59,595 nt of DNA from a virus, in the IMG/VR virus record IMGVR_UViG_3300027791_003052, positions 1 through 59,595 of that record, one strand, 5' to 3'. The notes below the pieces were generated by a model. It was given only the letters and a program-made list of their open reading frames with translations. It was not told the origin of the DNA and ran no database searches. Below are positions 26,601 to 36,100 of the stretch, one piece after another (position 1 is the first letter of the stretch; every line of letters begins with the position of its first letter). A program made the position numbers and the translations under genes.

Positions 26601-29600
26601 GGCAAAGTTGGTTGAATCTGATATAGGGTCACCATCACCAATTGTAATTGTTGAGGCTGGGGATTGTGTGGCTGCAACTGTCCAATGACCAGCAGTTGTA
26701 CCACTTCCATCATAATCCAATGCAGTTGCTCCCTCGAATACACTTATTACAGTTCCACTACCACCATAACTTGTAGAATCTACTGAACCATCATTATTTG
26801 CCGGAACTATATGAGCTTCATTAGATAATAGTGCAGTTACATTTCCACTACCTTCATCTAATTGGGCTAATGTTACAGTATCTGCAATACTACCATCATT
26901 TGAATGAGCCGTATATGTTACAACCATTCCGTCTACAAAGTTTGCACTTGTAACAGTTGCAGAACCACCACTTGAATTTTCTGTTTTAGAAGTTAACGTT
27001 CCAGCTGAAGTACTAAATGCACCTGCTTGAGTTAAGTTTTGTCCGTTTGCAGTTATTACAATTGATGTTGGACTTAAAACACCAGCTCTATTTTTTCTGA
27101 ATATTGGTGATGCTGAAGTTAAGGTTACCGTTTTAGCATTTGTACCAACTACTCCCTCTTTTGCTTTTGAAAAACTTTGAGTTGTTGTACGTGTAAATGC
27201 TTCTCCTCCAAGTCTTTTTCCTGATATGGTATAAGTTAAAACAACAGAATCAACTGACATTGCAGATGGTGCTGATATGGTTGCTGAGGTTGTTCCATTA
27301 CCACTAACTGTTCCCTCTGTTAATCCTCCTACATCTTCTACACTAATACTAAACTCTCCGTTTGTAACTGTTCCTGTTGTAAAAGTAAGAATATCACCTC
27401 CTTCATAAACTTCTAATGTAGTTCCACCACCAGTAAAAGATGATACACTCCCATCTGCGAGTGCAGGAAATGTATGAGATGAGTTAGAGTTAGTTATTTG
27501 TATTGCATCCTTTCCTGCTCTACCCTTAGTAATACTTTGTTGGAACGAACCACTAAATAATTCTCCATTTAGTTTTCTACCGATATATGGATATGAAACA
27601 TTAACCACTTCAGTATCTCTATCCATTGCCGTATGTTCTGCAACCACTGCGTGTTTCCCACCATCTGTTATAGCACCTACTGATAATTTACCACTTGGTG
27701 TTACAACAGTTGTAGTTAATTTCCAATGTCCTTGATATGGACTTGTTGGATTTAGAGGATTGTATTCGAGTAGAGTTGCTCCTTCAAATATACTTAAGTG
27801 TGTACCACTATTAGAAAAATCTAAAATAGAACCAGTTGCATCTGCTGGAAACATATGAGCTTGATTTGTATTTAAAATAGTCAAACCATCCGTTCCAGTA
27901 TCTACTCTAATAATTGAAACTGAATCTTGAAACACAACTCCATCCTCAGAACCAGATATAGTAACTACCGTAGAAGTTTCTGAACCAGAAATTTCCTCTT
28001 TTGCAATTGTTCTTGTTAAACCAGATCCTCCCAATGTAATTCCGTTTGATGCACTAAAATCGAGTGATCCTGAGATGTTATCTTTAGTTGCAGTAAGTGT
28101 TATTGAAGATGGAGTAATACTACCATCTTTTGCTTTTATAAATACTTGTCCTGATGTAGCCAATGAAACTGTTTTTGAACTAATCCCATCTGCTCCATCG
28201 GAAATAATATACCAAGTTTCATTAATGGTATTTGTTTGTTTAGTTCCTGGGTCTGTAAATACTGCAGTAACATTTATATCTTTTGTTGCATAACCACTAC
28301 CAAATGGTATATTGGTTTCATCACCATCAGCAGCTGTCATTACTATATGACCTGTTCCACTTTGTCCAGAAGCAGGACTTGCAATTGTCCATTCATCTAA
28401 AGGGTCATTAAAACTAGGTGTAATTGTTGTAGATAATCTATATTCACTACCTGTTGTATCAAAAAATACGGCAGTTGCTTTTAAGAATGATGGGTCATAT
28501 GATGAACTTCCTACTAACCTTCTTGAAACTTTACCTTTTACTGCTACAAACGAACCACCACCAATACCATCGGTTACATCTACCAATGCTATGGTATCAA
28601 GTAATGTTCCATCATCTTTTTTTAATGAATATGTTGCTTGTCCATTTATTGCACTACTATCAAGAACTGGATTATAAGTTACTCCATTTCCACCATCTGT
28701 TGTTCCTAATAATGAGGTAGTAAGAAGAGTACTTCCACTATAAATTTGAGCATCTCCTTGAGAAGAACCACTTATATCAAATGAACCAGTTCCATCAATA
28801 CCTTGTACTTGTAATTCTAACGTATTTGCAATCCCATGACGTGGGTCAATAAATTTAAATCTACCTGCATTCTTTATTTGAGTACCTCTTAATGGTCTAA
28901 TAAAAAATGTTGGTTTTACATCTTCACCAGGTTTCACAAATATAATACTTTCTGTATCTGCAAATAATTCTGTTGTAGAATCAGTAGCTTCAGAAACACC
29001 AACCCTAAATGAAAGTGGTGTAGTTATATAATTAGCAGGAGATGTAAATGTTGTAGTTTTACTATTAGCACTATCTCCATCAGTAAACGATGTTTCATCA
29101 GTAAAATGAGATCCTCCACCTGTAAATTTGAATTGTGCATCTCTAAAATTAAGAGAAGTTGCAGTTAGAGTTACAGAAGATGGTACAGGGTTTGTTCCAT
29201 CTGAATCATACATAATAGAATTATCAGTAAATGATAAACCTACTTTTTTTGATGGTGAACCCGCTGCAGCAACTCCAACTATAAAATTAATTGTTTTACC
29301 TGTAAGTGCAGTTCCTTCTGAATTTGTTAAAGATACTGTGATAACTCCAGTTACTGCCGTTCCATTTGTTGGTGTATTTGGAGTGATTGTTCCATTATTA
29401 TTATTTGTTCCATTTGTTACACCAGTAATTTTAAATTTATTAGCAGTTACCGTTCCTGTTGTATGTGTAAAATCAGTAGAACCTTCGTTTACACTAACAC
29501 TTATATTTGATGGTGAAGTAAACGTAAGAAAGTCATATTCTGTACTTACAGTTTGAGTTTGTGGATTTGCTATTATTGTTGTAATGGGTTTTGCTTCTCT

Positions 29601-32600
29601 AATACGAGATATACTTGCAACAATATTTTTAGTACCAGAAGTTCCTTCACCATCTGTAAAGTTTACTGGAATAGTAATAGTTTCTGTATCAGATAACATA
29701 TCATCTGCAGTATCACTAAATGTAATAGTATTTGTTGATACCGTTCCACTCAATCCACCACTATATACCACAGTTCCAATTGAAGTAAATCTATTAGTTC
29801 CACCTTCTGTTGCACTTACTTCAATAGTTTTAGGTGATTCAGAACCACTTCCTACTGAATTTGCATTTATTCCTTGTGATTGTAAGTTTACACTTACCTC
29901 TACATTAGGAACTCCTTTTTTTGATTTAGTATAAGATACTATTTTTTTGAATGATTGTTCAGTTACATTATCACCTGATAGATATTCTATGTTTAATAAT
30001 AGTGAACCACTATCATGTTGATTTGGAAATGCAGATATTCCATACTCAGAGGTTGTTGGTGATGTATCTACTGCTGTTACATTTGTTTCTACTATTGAAG
30101 TAATATCAAATGTGTTCTTATTTCTCCCTCCTCCTACATCATCATGTTCTATTTGAGTTCCACCAATAAACATTTGAACATTCCCTTTACTTGAATTAAA
30201 CCCACCAGGTACATCTCCTGTTGATTTTGCTGGAAATGAAGTTGATTCATTTGAAAGAACAAGTGAAATACCATCAAAGTTTATAACCGGTGATATTGTT
30301 ATTTCATCAGAAAATGGTAACTCAAATTGATCAGAACCAGTAAATGAATAAGTCGTTTCTGGAAATGATGAATCAGCAAATGATGAAGAATATGCTAAAG
30401 CTGATATTGTGTATGTATCAATACCTGTTGCATTATCCGTTACAGGTCCAACCAATGGTGGAGCTCCACTTCCTGAATTTACTTCAATTGGAGTTGATAA
30501 TGAAAATAAGTTTTTTCTCTGTGCTCTTACCGTTATACTTTGTCCACTTGGTTTTGGTGAAAGAGTTGTTGGTTCATATATAAATTGATTTGCATTTGAT
30601 GTTACAATAAGTTGTGGTGCATTATCACCATCTTCTAATCTATACACCGTTTCAAATTCTTCTTGTTCTTCTATTGAAGCCGTATAAATAATCGAACCAA
30701 CTGTTATAGAATCATCACTACCACTAAAATCCGCCAATCTTATAATTGCTCCGGCTGATGTTACATTGGTAAGAGTTCCAGGATATGTTCCACTATATGA
30801 GGCAGGAATTATATATGCTCCATTTACATCAAATGCAGAAGATGCATATGTAACCGAACCTGTTAAATTGTTTGTTCGTGTTTTGAATTGTATTTGTTGG
30901 AATGGTGGGTTTCCTATTGAACCACTTGAAAATCTAAATGCATTTCTATCCGATTCAAATGTCATTAACTTATCACTTGATGGGAAATCATTACCACCTG
31001 TAAATGCTTTTGTTGTAGTTACATCAACAGGTATATAATTGTTATTTATATCATAAAACTCAAATTTGAAATCGAATGTTTCTATTGCAAGTTTTCTTGG
31101 TATATCTTGTATTAATGTAAACTCATCTGGTGAGAATGAGGTATCTTGTGCGTTTTTAAGAGATACGTTAGATATGTACCAATCACCCCCATCGATATCG
31201 AATTTTAAGTATGTATCTTTAGCTGTTGTTGTTGCTAATATATTTTGTGATACATTTTGTCTTGTTTTATATTTCGATAAATCTTTTTTACGTCTCGATG
31301 AATTTCGTCCAAATGGAGTTTTACGTGATGGTGGGGTATTAGAGCCATCTATTGTTAAAAATTCCTGTTCAAAATTAGAACCACTAAAATATGCTCTAAT
31401 TGATTGAGAAGTTCCCTTAGAACCACTTAGTAGAGTTTTAAAATTTATTGTATATTCAACACCACTTGTTATTTCAAAACTACCACTTGTAGATAATATT
31501 TGAGTTCCACCTGCCGCTTCATCATAATTTGTTTTTGCAGATGCGTTTAATATATCTGTGTTAATTGTAACGGGATGATCATCTGAGGAAGTTATCCAAT
31601 ACGTTGATAGGTTTGTTTCATCAAATGTACCATATGATAATTCAGTATCAGCAGTGGTTGTTATATCTTTTAATAGTTCGGAAGATTCTAATTTAGATTC
31701 TTGTACAAATTGAAAATCTCCAATTGTGTTTCTTGATTTTCTAAATACCTTAACTCTGGCAACATCCCCAACAAAGGTCTTTAGATTATTAAAGTTTATT
31801 TTAGCGAAAGAACCAGTTAATGCAGAATCTGTTACTGTTTGTCCTTCTACGAATTCAAAGGTTGTTGTGTATGGAGTTGGAAAGAAATCACTAACCGAAC
31901 CATCACTTGAAGTAAATGGAGTATCAACCATCACTTCTTTATTACTCAATACTTCAATTACATTTGAAGAGTAATTTAAGGATGGAACTGAAATTGTATT
32001 ATCATCTACTGAAGATGTCCAATTACTAATACCATCCTCTATTTTTAATTTATAATTTACACCAGCCCTCCATTTAGATAAATCAGTTCCACTTGGTGGA
32101 TTTTGTGAGATACCTGATAAACTACCTGTTTGTGTTACATTTGGTATATTTTTTGTAAATATTGGTTTTACTAACTCACTTACATTAACAATGGGTTTTT
32201 TGTAAAATCTAACAATATCTTCATTTGATACATTTTTATTTATCTGTATGTTCTTTTCCCACTTAACATTATAAGCACCAACCCATTCGGTTGGGATATC
32301 ATCAATTTGATTATTCTCACCAATAACAGTTTTTAATTCCCCAAGAATGGTAATTTTACCTATACCAATCGGAGTATCATCGTAAACGTGTATTGCAATT
32401 AATTTAGAATTACCTTCATAATATTCTGGAGTACCATCTCCTGGTTCAAAATATACTGGGTTTCCTTCAACATCTAAAATTTCTATTTTTATTTCAGTAG
32501 ATTCCTTTAAATGTTCAGAACCCTCAATTAAGAATCCATTTTTACCACCTGTAAGTGTTTCACTTAAATCAGAAATTCTAAAATATTCGGAGTTAGGTTG

Positions 32601-32669
32601 ATCATCATTTTCAAATACTTGAAAATTAGATAAATTTAAAAAGGGAGAATATGATTTTATTATAGCCAT
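23685..32669 (-). CDS. Giant repetitive tail-fibre protein with a Hint domain
   Basis: The 2994-residue protein is rich in Ser, Thr, Gly and Asn and poor in Cys outside the end, as in phage fibres. Two repeat types alternate. Type A has K-x-V-x-L...P-x-S-I-x-L-T-A (near residues 1090, 1440, 1830, 2150). Type B has (S/N)-x-S/A-H-x-x-P-A...G-x-V/T...V/I-F-E-G (near 805, 1593, 1725, 1948, 2270). A short collagen-like GDGDPGDPGDNG lies near 2350. The Hint domain is at 2678-2814, and about 180 more residues follow with a Cys/Gly-rich C-terminus. The N-terminal part probably attaches to the tail; the far end probably binds the host. The promoter-like motif is 16 bases upstream. It is the largest gene in the window and the likely glycosylation target. 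Confidence 0.85.
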   Translation of the reverse strand: MAIIKSYSPFLNLSNFQVFENDDQPNSEYFRISDLSETLTGGKNGFLIEGSEHLKESTEIKIEILDVEGNPVYFEPGDGTPEYYEGNSKLIAIHVYDDTPIGIGKITILGELKTVIGENNQIDDIPTEWVGAYNVKWEKNIQINKNVSNEDIVRFYKKPIVNVSELVKPIFTKNIPNVTQTGSLSGISQNPPSGTDLSKWRAGVNYKLKIEDGISNWTSSVDDNTISVPSLNYSSNVIEVLSNKEVMVDTPFTSSDGSVSDFFPTPYTTTFEFVEGQTVTDSALTGSFAKINFNNLKTFVGDVARVKVFRKSRNTIGDFQFVQESKLESSELLKDITTTADTELSYGTFDETNLSTYWITSSDDHPVTINTDILNASAKTNYDEAAGGTQILSTSGSFEITSGVEYTINFKTLLSGSKGTSQSIRAYFSGSNFEQEFLTIDGSNTPPSRKTPFGRNSSRRKKDLSKYKTRQNVSQNILATTTAKDTYLKFDIDGGDWYISNVSLKNAQDTSFSPDEFTLIQDIPRKLAIETFDFKFEFYDINNNYIPVDVTTTKAFTGGNDFPSSDKLMTFESDRNAFRFSSGSIGNPPFQQIQFKTRTNNLTGSVTYASSAFDVNGAYIIPASYSGTYPGTLTNVTSAGAIIRLADFSGSDDSITVGSIIYTASIEEQEEFETVYRLEDGDNAPQLIVTSNANQFIYEPTTLSPKPSGQSITVRAQRKNLFSLSTPIEVNSGSGAPPLVGPVTDNATGIDTYTISALAYSSSFADSSFPETTYSFTGSDQFELPFSDEITISPVINFDGISLVLSNESTSFPAKSTGDVPGGFNSSKGNVQMFIGGTQIEHDDVGGGRNKNTFDITSIVETNVTAVDTSPTTSEYGISAFPNQHDSGSLLLNIEYLSGDNVTEQSFKKIVSYTKSKKGVPNVEVSVNLQSQGINANSVGSGSESPKTIEVSATEGGTNRFTSIGTVVYSGGLSGTVSTNTITFSDTADDMLSDTETITIPVNFTDGEGTSGTKNIVASISRIREAKPITTIIANPQTQTVSTEYDFLTFTSPSNISVSVNEGSTDFTHTTGTVTANKFKITGVTNGTNNNNGTITPNTPTNGTAVTGVITVSLTNSEGTALTGKTINFIVGVAAAGSPSKKVGLSFTDNSIMYDSDGTNPVPSSVTLTATSLNFRDAQFKFTGGGSHFTDETSFTDGDSANSKTTTFTSPANYITTPLSFRVGVSEATDSTTELFADTESIIFVKPGEDVKPTFFIRPLRGTQIKNAGRFKFIDPRHGIANTLELQVQGIDGTGSFDISGSSQGDAQIYSGSTLLTTSLLGTTDGGNGVTYNPVLDSSAINGQATYSLKKDDGTLLDTIALVDVTDGIGGGSFVAVKGKVSRRLVGSSSYDPSFLKATAVFFDTTGSEYRLSTTITPSFNDPLDEWTIASPASGQSGTGHIVMTAADGDETNIPFGSGYATKDINVTAVFTDPGTKQTNTINETWYIISDGADGISSKTVSLATSGQVFIKAKDGSITPSSITLTATKDNISGSLDFSASNGITLGGSGLTRTIAKEEISGSETSTVVTISGSEDGVVFQDSVSIIRVDTGTDGLTILNTNQAHMFPADATGSILDFSNSGTHLSIFEGATLLEYNPLNPTSPYQGHWKLTTTVVTPSGKLSVGAITDGGKHAVVAEHTAMDRDTEVVNVSYPYIGRKLNGELFSGSFQQSITKGRAGKDAIQITNSNSSHTFPALADGSVSSFTGGGTTLEVYEGGDILTFTTGTVTNGEFSISVEDVGGLTEGTVSGNGTTSATISAPSAMSVDSVVLTYTISGKRLGGEAFTRTTTQSFSKAKEGVVGTNAKTVTLTSASPIFRKNRAGVLSPTSIVITANGQNLTQAGAFSTSAGTLTSKTENSSGGSATVTSANFVDGMVVTYTAHSNDGSIADTVTLAQLDEGSGNVTALLSNEAHIVPANNDGSVDSTSYGGSGTVISVFEGATALDYDGSGTTAGHWTVAATQSPASTITIGDGDPISDSTNFAVVPQHGGMVDGTDSVTISYAISGKTANGTTFTPFTKTQTITKSKAGEEGDGIQYIYKLTNSASAPTTPTGSSPTGWSSTPATPTSSNKYVWVSQRTSTNGTFGNFSAPGLFANFAEDGQPGAAGSNAKSIKLTASQYAVLYNGANAKTAVEITLTGTHQNFSSPQYRFLQDGTERQTWSTTNTYTIPDAQEPAANTTDLWRVEVREGGSGTYAAFDEVNIYGLKQGTDGGAGAAGADSYTVILTNESHTLPTTNTGTVTYAGSGTSIVVYKGATELNSVTGTPSTNEFKVTVTSDTNITVGAQTVTGNPAVFAVASACDANTANIVFSVNIENEVTIPKIQSFSKSVEGGDGDPGDPGDNGLRTVTGRVNFANVSATAPSLPTASRLTFPDTFTSLTTNWSTSTPTYASGNSNKYWYSNYTATEDASRPGYASTVSFGTVTQAIGFSGLVTFSGTSVTDGSSTLTQGISGADVNANVTEIDGSVIKTGTIRSVTLTASAGSQISLADGSIAFGGTTTSNQKFSVSSAGLVTATSGTIGGWTLSSTGIRSGGTGGSSGVNTTSGMLIGASGFISAPDFNIDTDGIASFGTSAKIGTKPFGDLIEIDSTDGLRIKSNARIGGLRFSDKFTAYDGYGTSIGTLQSDQADIVTFAEDNCVLPGTKIITKRGEVNIEDTTQHDLIKVFNFETKEFGWSSIDEIVIGKNKGWCILKTESGKELRCSNSHALYHPDFKNKELPVGWLLEGDEVYVAIDGELVLDTIKSIERFEEEVDVWNYHLSIVHNYISDGILSHNIALVKSQFTAGHQYVKQNNVSIDTGDLVKLDSNNQIIKSTTAKDTEIVGILWKELRSGSLQYDSLGDVLPENERDTKTIWKVASIGDSYESGSNSILPGFKVCNQGGDVSRGDLLCSSDTAGYLMKQPSEWVVTSFDGDNNPQYEERQSQCSYTVAKAMEDVTFDSNGLSEGVYGYLYCG
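24228..24638 (-). other. Hint (intein-like) domain inside the tail-fibre protein
   Basis: Residues 2678-2814 (137 residues) are a complete Hint domain. It begins CVLPGTKIIT with Cys as residue 1, has the block-B SNSHAL (His about 69) and ends VHNYISDGILSHN (blocks F and G). It has mini-intein size with no endonuclease insert. The residue after the final Asn is Ile (HN-Ile-Ala), not Cys, Ser or Thr, so normal protein splicing is not expected. Bacterial intein-like domains with this layout cleave at their ends. Confidence 0.85.
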
Positions 32670-32685
32670 AGGAATATTTCTTTCC

Positions 32686-32697
32686 TATATAAATATA
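32686..32697 (-). promoter_or_regulatory. Recurrent 12-mer before the tail-fibre gene
   Basis: Exact TATATTTATATA, 16 bases before the fibre ATG at 32669. It also lies 56 bases before the only plus-strand gene. The motif is nearly symmetric, so a bidirectional role is conceivable. Confidence 0.5.
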
Positions 32698-32752
32698 CCT
32701 TAAAAATATTCTTATCTCTATTTATATTAGAAAACTAGAGAAAACTAAAGAA

Positions 32753-32917
32753 ATGAAAGAATATAAGATGATTCAAATTAGTAAGGAACACCATGCTAAG
32801 CTAAAGAGTTATTGTAAAATCAATGACAAAAAGTTAAGCAAGGTGGTTGAAAGGCTAATAGATACCCACACATTGAAATTGATAGTAGATACAAAAAATA
32901 TACTAAAAGTGGGTTAA
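32753..32917 (+). CDS. Ribbon-helix-helix-like small DNA-binding protein (54 aa)
   Basis: The only gene I support on the plus strand. The 54-residue product has the ribbon-helix-helix order: a short strand KMIQIS (5-10), helix KEHHAKLKSYCKIND (11-25) and helix KLSKVVERLIDTH (27-39). Arc/MetJ-type repressors bind DNA as dimers through the strand. It faces the fibre gene across about 80 bases and its stop overlaps the convergent Mre11-Rad50-like gene by four bases. It may repress the divergent fibre promoter or its own gene. AGAGAAAACTAAAGAA precedes the ATG as a weak ribosome site. Confidence 0.65.
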   Translation: MKEYKMIQISKEHHAKLKSYCKINDKKLSKVVERLIDTHTLKLIVDTKNILKVG

Positions 32918-35900
32918 TATTTTACGTTAGAGAATCCTTTTTCTTTTTTGATTGTCATCAAGTCATCTACTACATCTCTCATAGAATCTATGTGTGAGAT
33001 AATCATTACGAAATCAAATTGAGTTTTAAGGTATGTGAACAACATAAAAAGGGATTGTAAGTTCTCACTATCTAAAGTACCAAATCCTTCATCTATAACG
33101 AGGAAATTAGGTCTAGGAAGGTTACATACATTTATAAGTGCAACTCGAATTGCCAATCCACTAATGAATCTTTCCATTCCACTTGCCATTTCTAAACTCC
33201 ATCTCTGGTCTCCATACACTAAATAGGCATTAATGTTTTTACCATCAATTTCCAATTGCATTCCGAAATCAACGATTTGACCTAATATATTGTTTACTTC
33301 TCCTTCAATCATTGGAAGTGCTTTTTCGATGAGTTCATACGAAACACCATCTCTACCAAGAGCATTTAAATAATAATCAAATAATTTAGATTGAGATTCT
33401 AACTCTTTAACTTCTGAAACTCTATCTTCAATTGTTTCCTTTTGGTTCTGTAATGCTGATATTTTACCATTTAATGAAAGAATTTCTGAATTGGAATTTC
33501 TAATCTGTTGTTTGATTTTTTCCCAATCACTTCTAACATCTACAATCTCATCTCGTATTTCTCTATTCTTGTTAATTTGAGTTTCATTCTTATAATACTC
33601 TTCAATAAGTTGCTCTTGTTGAGCCAATTGAGTAGAATTACGATATTCTTCGGTTTCCGTTGTTGATAACTTGTTAATAAGTCCTGATATTTCTCTATCA
33701 ATTTTATCTTCTTTAGATTTTGCTTCTTGAAAATTCGTCCATTCTTTTTCATATGGAACTAAAGAATCAATTGATAATGTTATTTCAAGGTGTTGTTGGT
33801 TAAAGTCATGTAAGTAAGATTCACCATCTTTTATGTTGGAATCTACCTTTGCCTTCTGTTCTCTAATTGTTTGAGAGTTCTCCATACAAACATCACACTC
33901 CTCATCATACTTGTGAGAATCTAAGTGTTCTTTCCTCTCGTACAAAGAATCTAATTTAATTTTAGTCTTTTCAATATCAGATTGTAAGGTTCGTTGGGTT
34001 ACCTTATTTTCCTTTAATTTAGTAATACCCTCTTCCAAATCCTCTTCATCGAACTTATCAAGAATTTCATCAAGGGTAATTTGTAACTCTTCTCTATGTG
34101 TAATTCTATCTTGAATTGAATTTTTAGATTCTTTTAACTCATCTTGTTTATTAGAAAGTATCTTTCTTCTTTTTTCCAATTCTTCAATAGAAACACCACT
34201 ATCTGCATTTAACTTAACAATTTTCTCATTTAATTTGATTATTTCTTTGTTAAGTTTTTCTTCTTTTGTCTTAGCAGAATCTTGTTGAATATCTAAAAGT
34301 TTGTATTCTGATTTCTTTTCTTTTAATTCAACTACAATATCTGCCAATTTCTGAGTGAAATCATCTTGTTTGAATTTTCTAATTAATGAAGCATTATCTC
34401 TATTTTCATCACTTGCTTGTTGATATAGTTTATCAAAAATATCTACACCAATAAATTGTGATAGAACTTCTTTTCGTTCACTTTGAGATTTATCAATAAA
34501 TAATGCATTGTTTCCTTGTAAAGAAAGTGTAGTTAAAACAAAATCTTCAAACTTACCTAAATACCTTTCTATCTCTTTATTTGTATCTTTTCGTTGTTCT
34601 CCGTTTAATGATTGGATAACTCCACCATCTTCTTTCCAAAAGTTTACATCCACTTTAACAGATGTTCCTTTCCTAACATATCTAGCACTTCTTTCAATAA
34701 AATAATCTACACCATCTATCTCGAAGTTAAACTTACAATAAAACTTATCCTTACGGTTGTTTAAGATGTTCTTAGAAACGTTTGTACGAGAAGTCTTATC
34801 ATATATACAAAACGATAATGCATCGAACAGAGAGGATTTACCAGAGGCGTTAGGAGCAAAGATACCAACGATACCACGAGCTCTATCAAATCTGATTAAA
34901 TTATCTTCTCCATATGAAAACATATTAGAAAACTTAAAATCCTTTGGTGTCCATAGAATATTCTCTGCTATCTTAGAATCATCTATTAAACCATTCATTT
35001 GTTTGTTTATATCTGTTATCTGATTTAATTCATCATCTCCCAGCAAATATCTTCTTTCTAAATAATCTCTGATTAATTGGTTCTGAAATGTTTCTTCTTT
35101 AACATTACCAACTATGTTTTTATTTAGTTTACTATTCTGTTTAAGTTGACCCATTGTATCAGTTCGTGTAACTGTTACTTCTGCAACTTTAAATATTTTC
35201 TTTAATTCTGTAATACGGAGTTTCATTTCTGCTCCTCCTGTATTTGTAAATCGTAATCGTAATCTTGGATTCTTTGGAAGTTTGGTATTAACCTCATCAT
35301 ATACCCATTGTGGTATTTTTCCATCAACCACATCAACAGTTATAAATCCATAATCATTATGAATATGATGTTCGGTAAATGTTCTTGTAGGAATATCCCA
35401 TAGTAGATATCCATGATTCTCTAACATCTCACCATGATTCTGTTGAACCATAGAACCTGCATATGCAATGTGTTCATATCCTTTACCAAAAGTTTGTCTT
35501 TTGTGGATATCTCCTAACATAGCCATATCGAATCCATCAAACATTTCCACTTGGAAGGAATTAGAAGAAACAACATATCCAATATCGGTTTGTGCTTTAT
35601 TTACCGGTCCATGAAAAAGACAAATTGTATTTTCACCTTCAACATCTTTACCCTTTGGCCAATTCTCTTTATCATCTAATATAGAATATACTACAAAGGT
35701 AAGATTGTGAATTGGATACACACCAGTATCTCGTAAATAATGTAAACGTGGATTCTTTAGGTTTTCTATTATTGGAGTCAATACATCCAATCTGTGATTG
35801 TTGTTTAAGTTACAATCATGATTACCTGTTATAATAATAGTTTCACGTAATTTTGCACACTCCGTAAAGAACCAAGATATTTCCTGAAGTAACTCTGGAC

Positions 35901-36072
35901 TCATCTCTGTTTTAGCGTGAGCAATATCACCAGCGAGATAAATAACCGAATCTTGGATATCATCTTCTACTACTTGTTTTAAGAATTTTTTGAATACCAA
36001 TCTGTATTCTTTGTGCCTTTGTAGATTTCTAATATGTAAATCTGCCAAATGATAAACCTTGTTTATAATCAT
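32914..36072 (-). CDS. SbcD-SbcC (Mre11-Rad50, T4 gp47-gp46) fusion recombination nuclease/ATPase
   Basis: The 1052-residue chain joins both subunits of the DNA-end-processing complex. Residues 1-300 are a metallophosphoesterase (DLH 11-13, GDIAH 48-52, GNHD 83-86, FHGP 153-156, GDIH 187-190). From about 380 the SMC-type ATPase begins, with Walker A APNASGKSS (406-414), a long coiled coil with the zinc hook CDVC (Cys726, Cys729), and the signature/Walker B region near 955-1010 (ASGMERF, FLVIDEGFGTLDSENL). In T4 these are separate genes 47 and 46. It lies downstream of the primase genes and faces the regulator gene. Confidence 0.92.
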   Translation of the reverse strand: MIINKVYHLADLHIRNLQRHKEYRLVFKKFLKQVVEDDIQDSVIYLAGDIAHAKTEMSPELLQEISWFFTECAKLRETIIITGNHDCNLNNNHRLDVLTPIIENLKNPRLHYLRDTGVYPIHNLTFVVYSILDDKENWPKGKDVEGENTICLFHGPVNKAQTDIGYVVSSNSFQVEMFDGFDMAMLGDIHKRQTFGKGYEHIAYAGSMVQQNHGEMLENHGYLLWDIPTRTFTEHHIHNDYGFITVDVVDGKIPQWVYDEVNTKLPKNPRLRLRFTNTGGAEMKLRITELKKIFKVAEVTVTRTDTMGQLKQNSKLNKNIVGNVKEETFQNQLIRDYLERRYLLGDDELNQITDINKQMNGLIDDSKIAENILWTPKDFKFSNMFSYGEDNLIRFDRARGIVGIFAPNASGKSSLFDALSFCIYDKTSRTNVSKNILNNRKDKFYCKFNFEIDGVDYFIERSARYVRKGTSVKVDVNFWKEDGGVIQSLNGEQRKDTNKEIERYLGKFEDFVLTTLSLQGNNALFIDKSQSERKEVLSQFIGVDIFDKLYQQASDENRDNASLIRKFKQDDFTQKLADIVVELKEKKSEYKLLDIQQDSAKTKEEKLNKEIIKLNEKIVKLNADSGVSIEELEKRRKILSNKQDELKESKNSIQDRITHREELQITLDEILDKFDEEDLEEGITKLKENKVTQRTLQSDIEKTKIKLDSLYERKEHLDSHKYDEECDVCMENSQTIREQKAKVDSNIKDGESYLHDFNQQHLEITLSIDSLVPYEKEWTNFQEAKSKEDKIDREISGLINKLSTTETEEYRNSTQLAQQEQLIEEYYKNETQINKNREIRDEIVDVRSDWEKIKQQIRNSNSEILSLNGKISALQNQKETIEDRVSEVKELESQSKLFDYYLNALGRDGVSYELIEKALPMIEGEVNNILGQIVDFGMQLEIDGKNINAYLVYGDQRWSLEMASGMERFISGLAIRVALINVCNLPRPNFLVIDEGFGTLDSENLQSLFMLFTYLKTQFDFVMIISHIDSMRDVVDDLMTIKKEKGFSNVKY

Positions 36073-36100
36073 AAACCTTTATTTTTTGATTTTAATTTAA

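Noticed and set aside
32686-32697. The motif as a T4-type late promoter TATAAATA for the plus strand
   Set aside because: TATAAATA does occur on the plus strand at these sites, but all but one of the genes lie on the other strand, so the coding-sense reading TATATTTATA is preferred.
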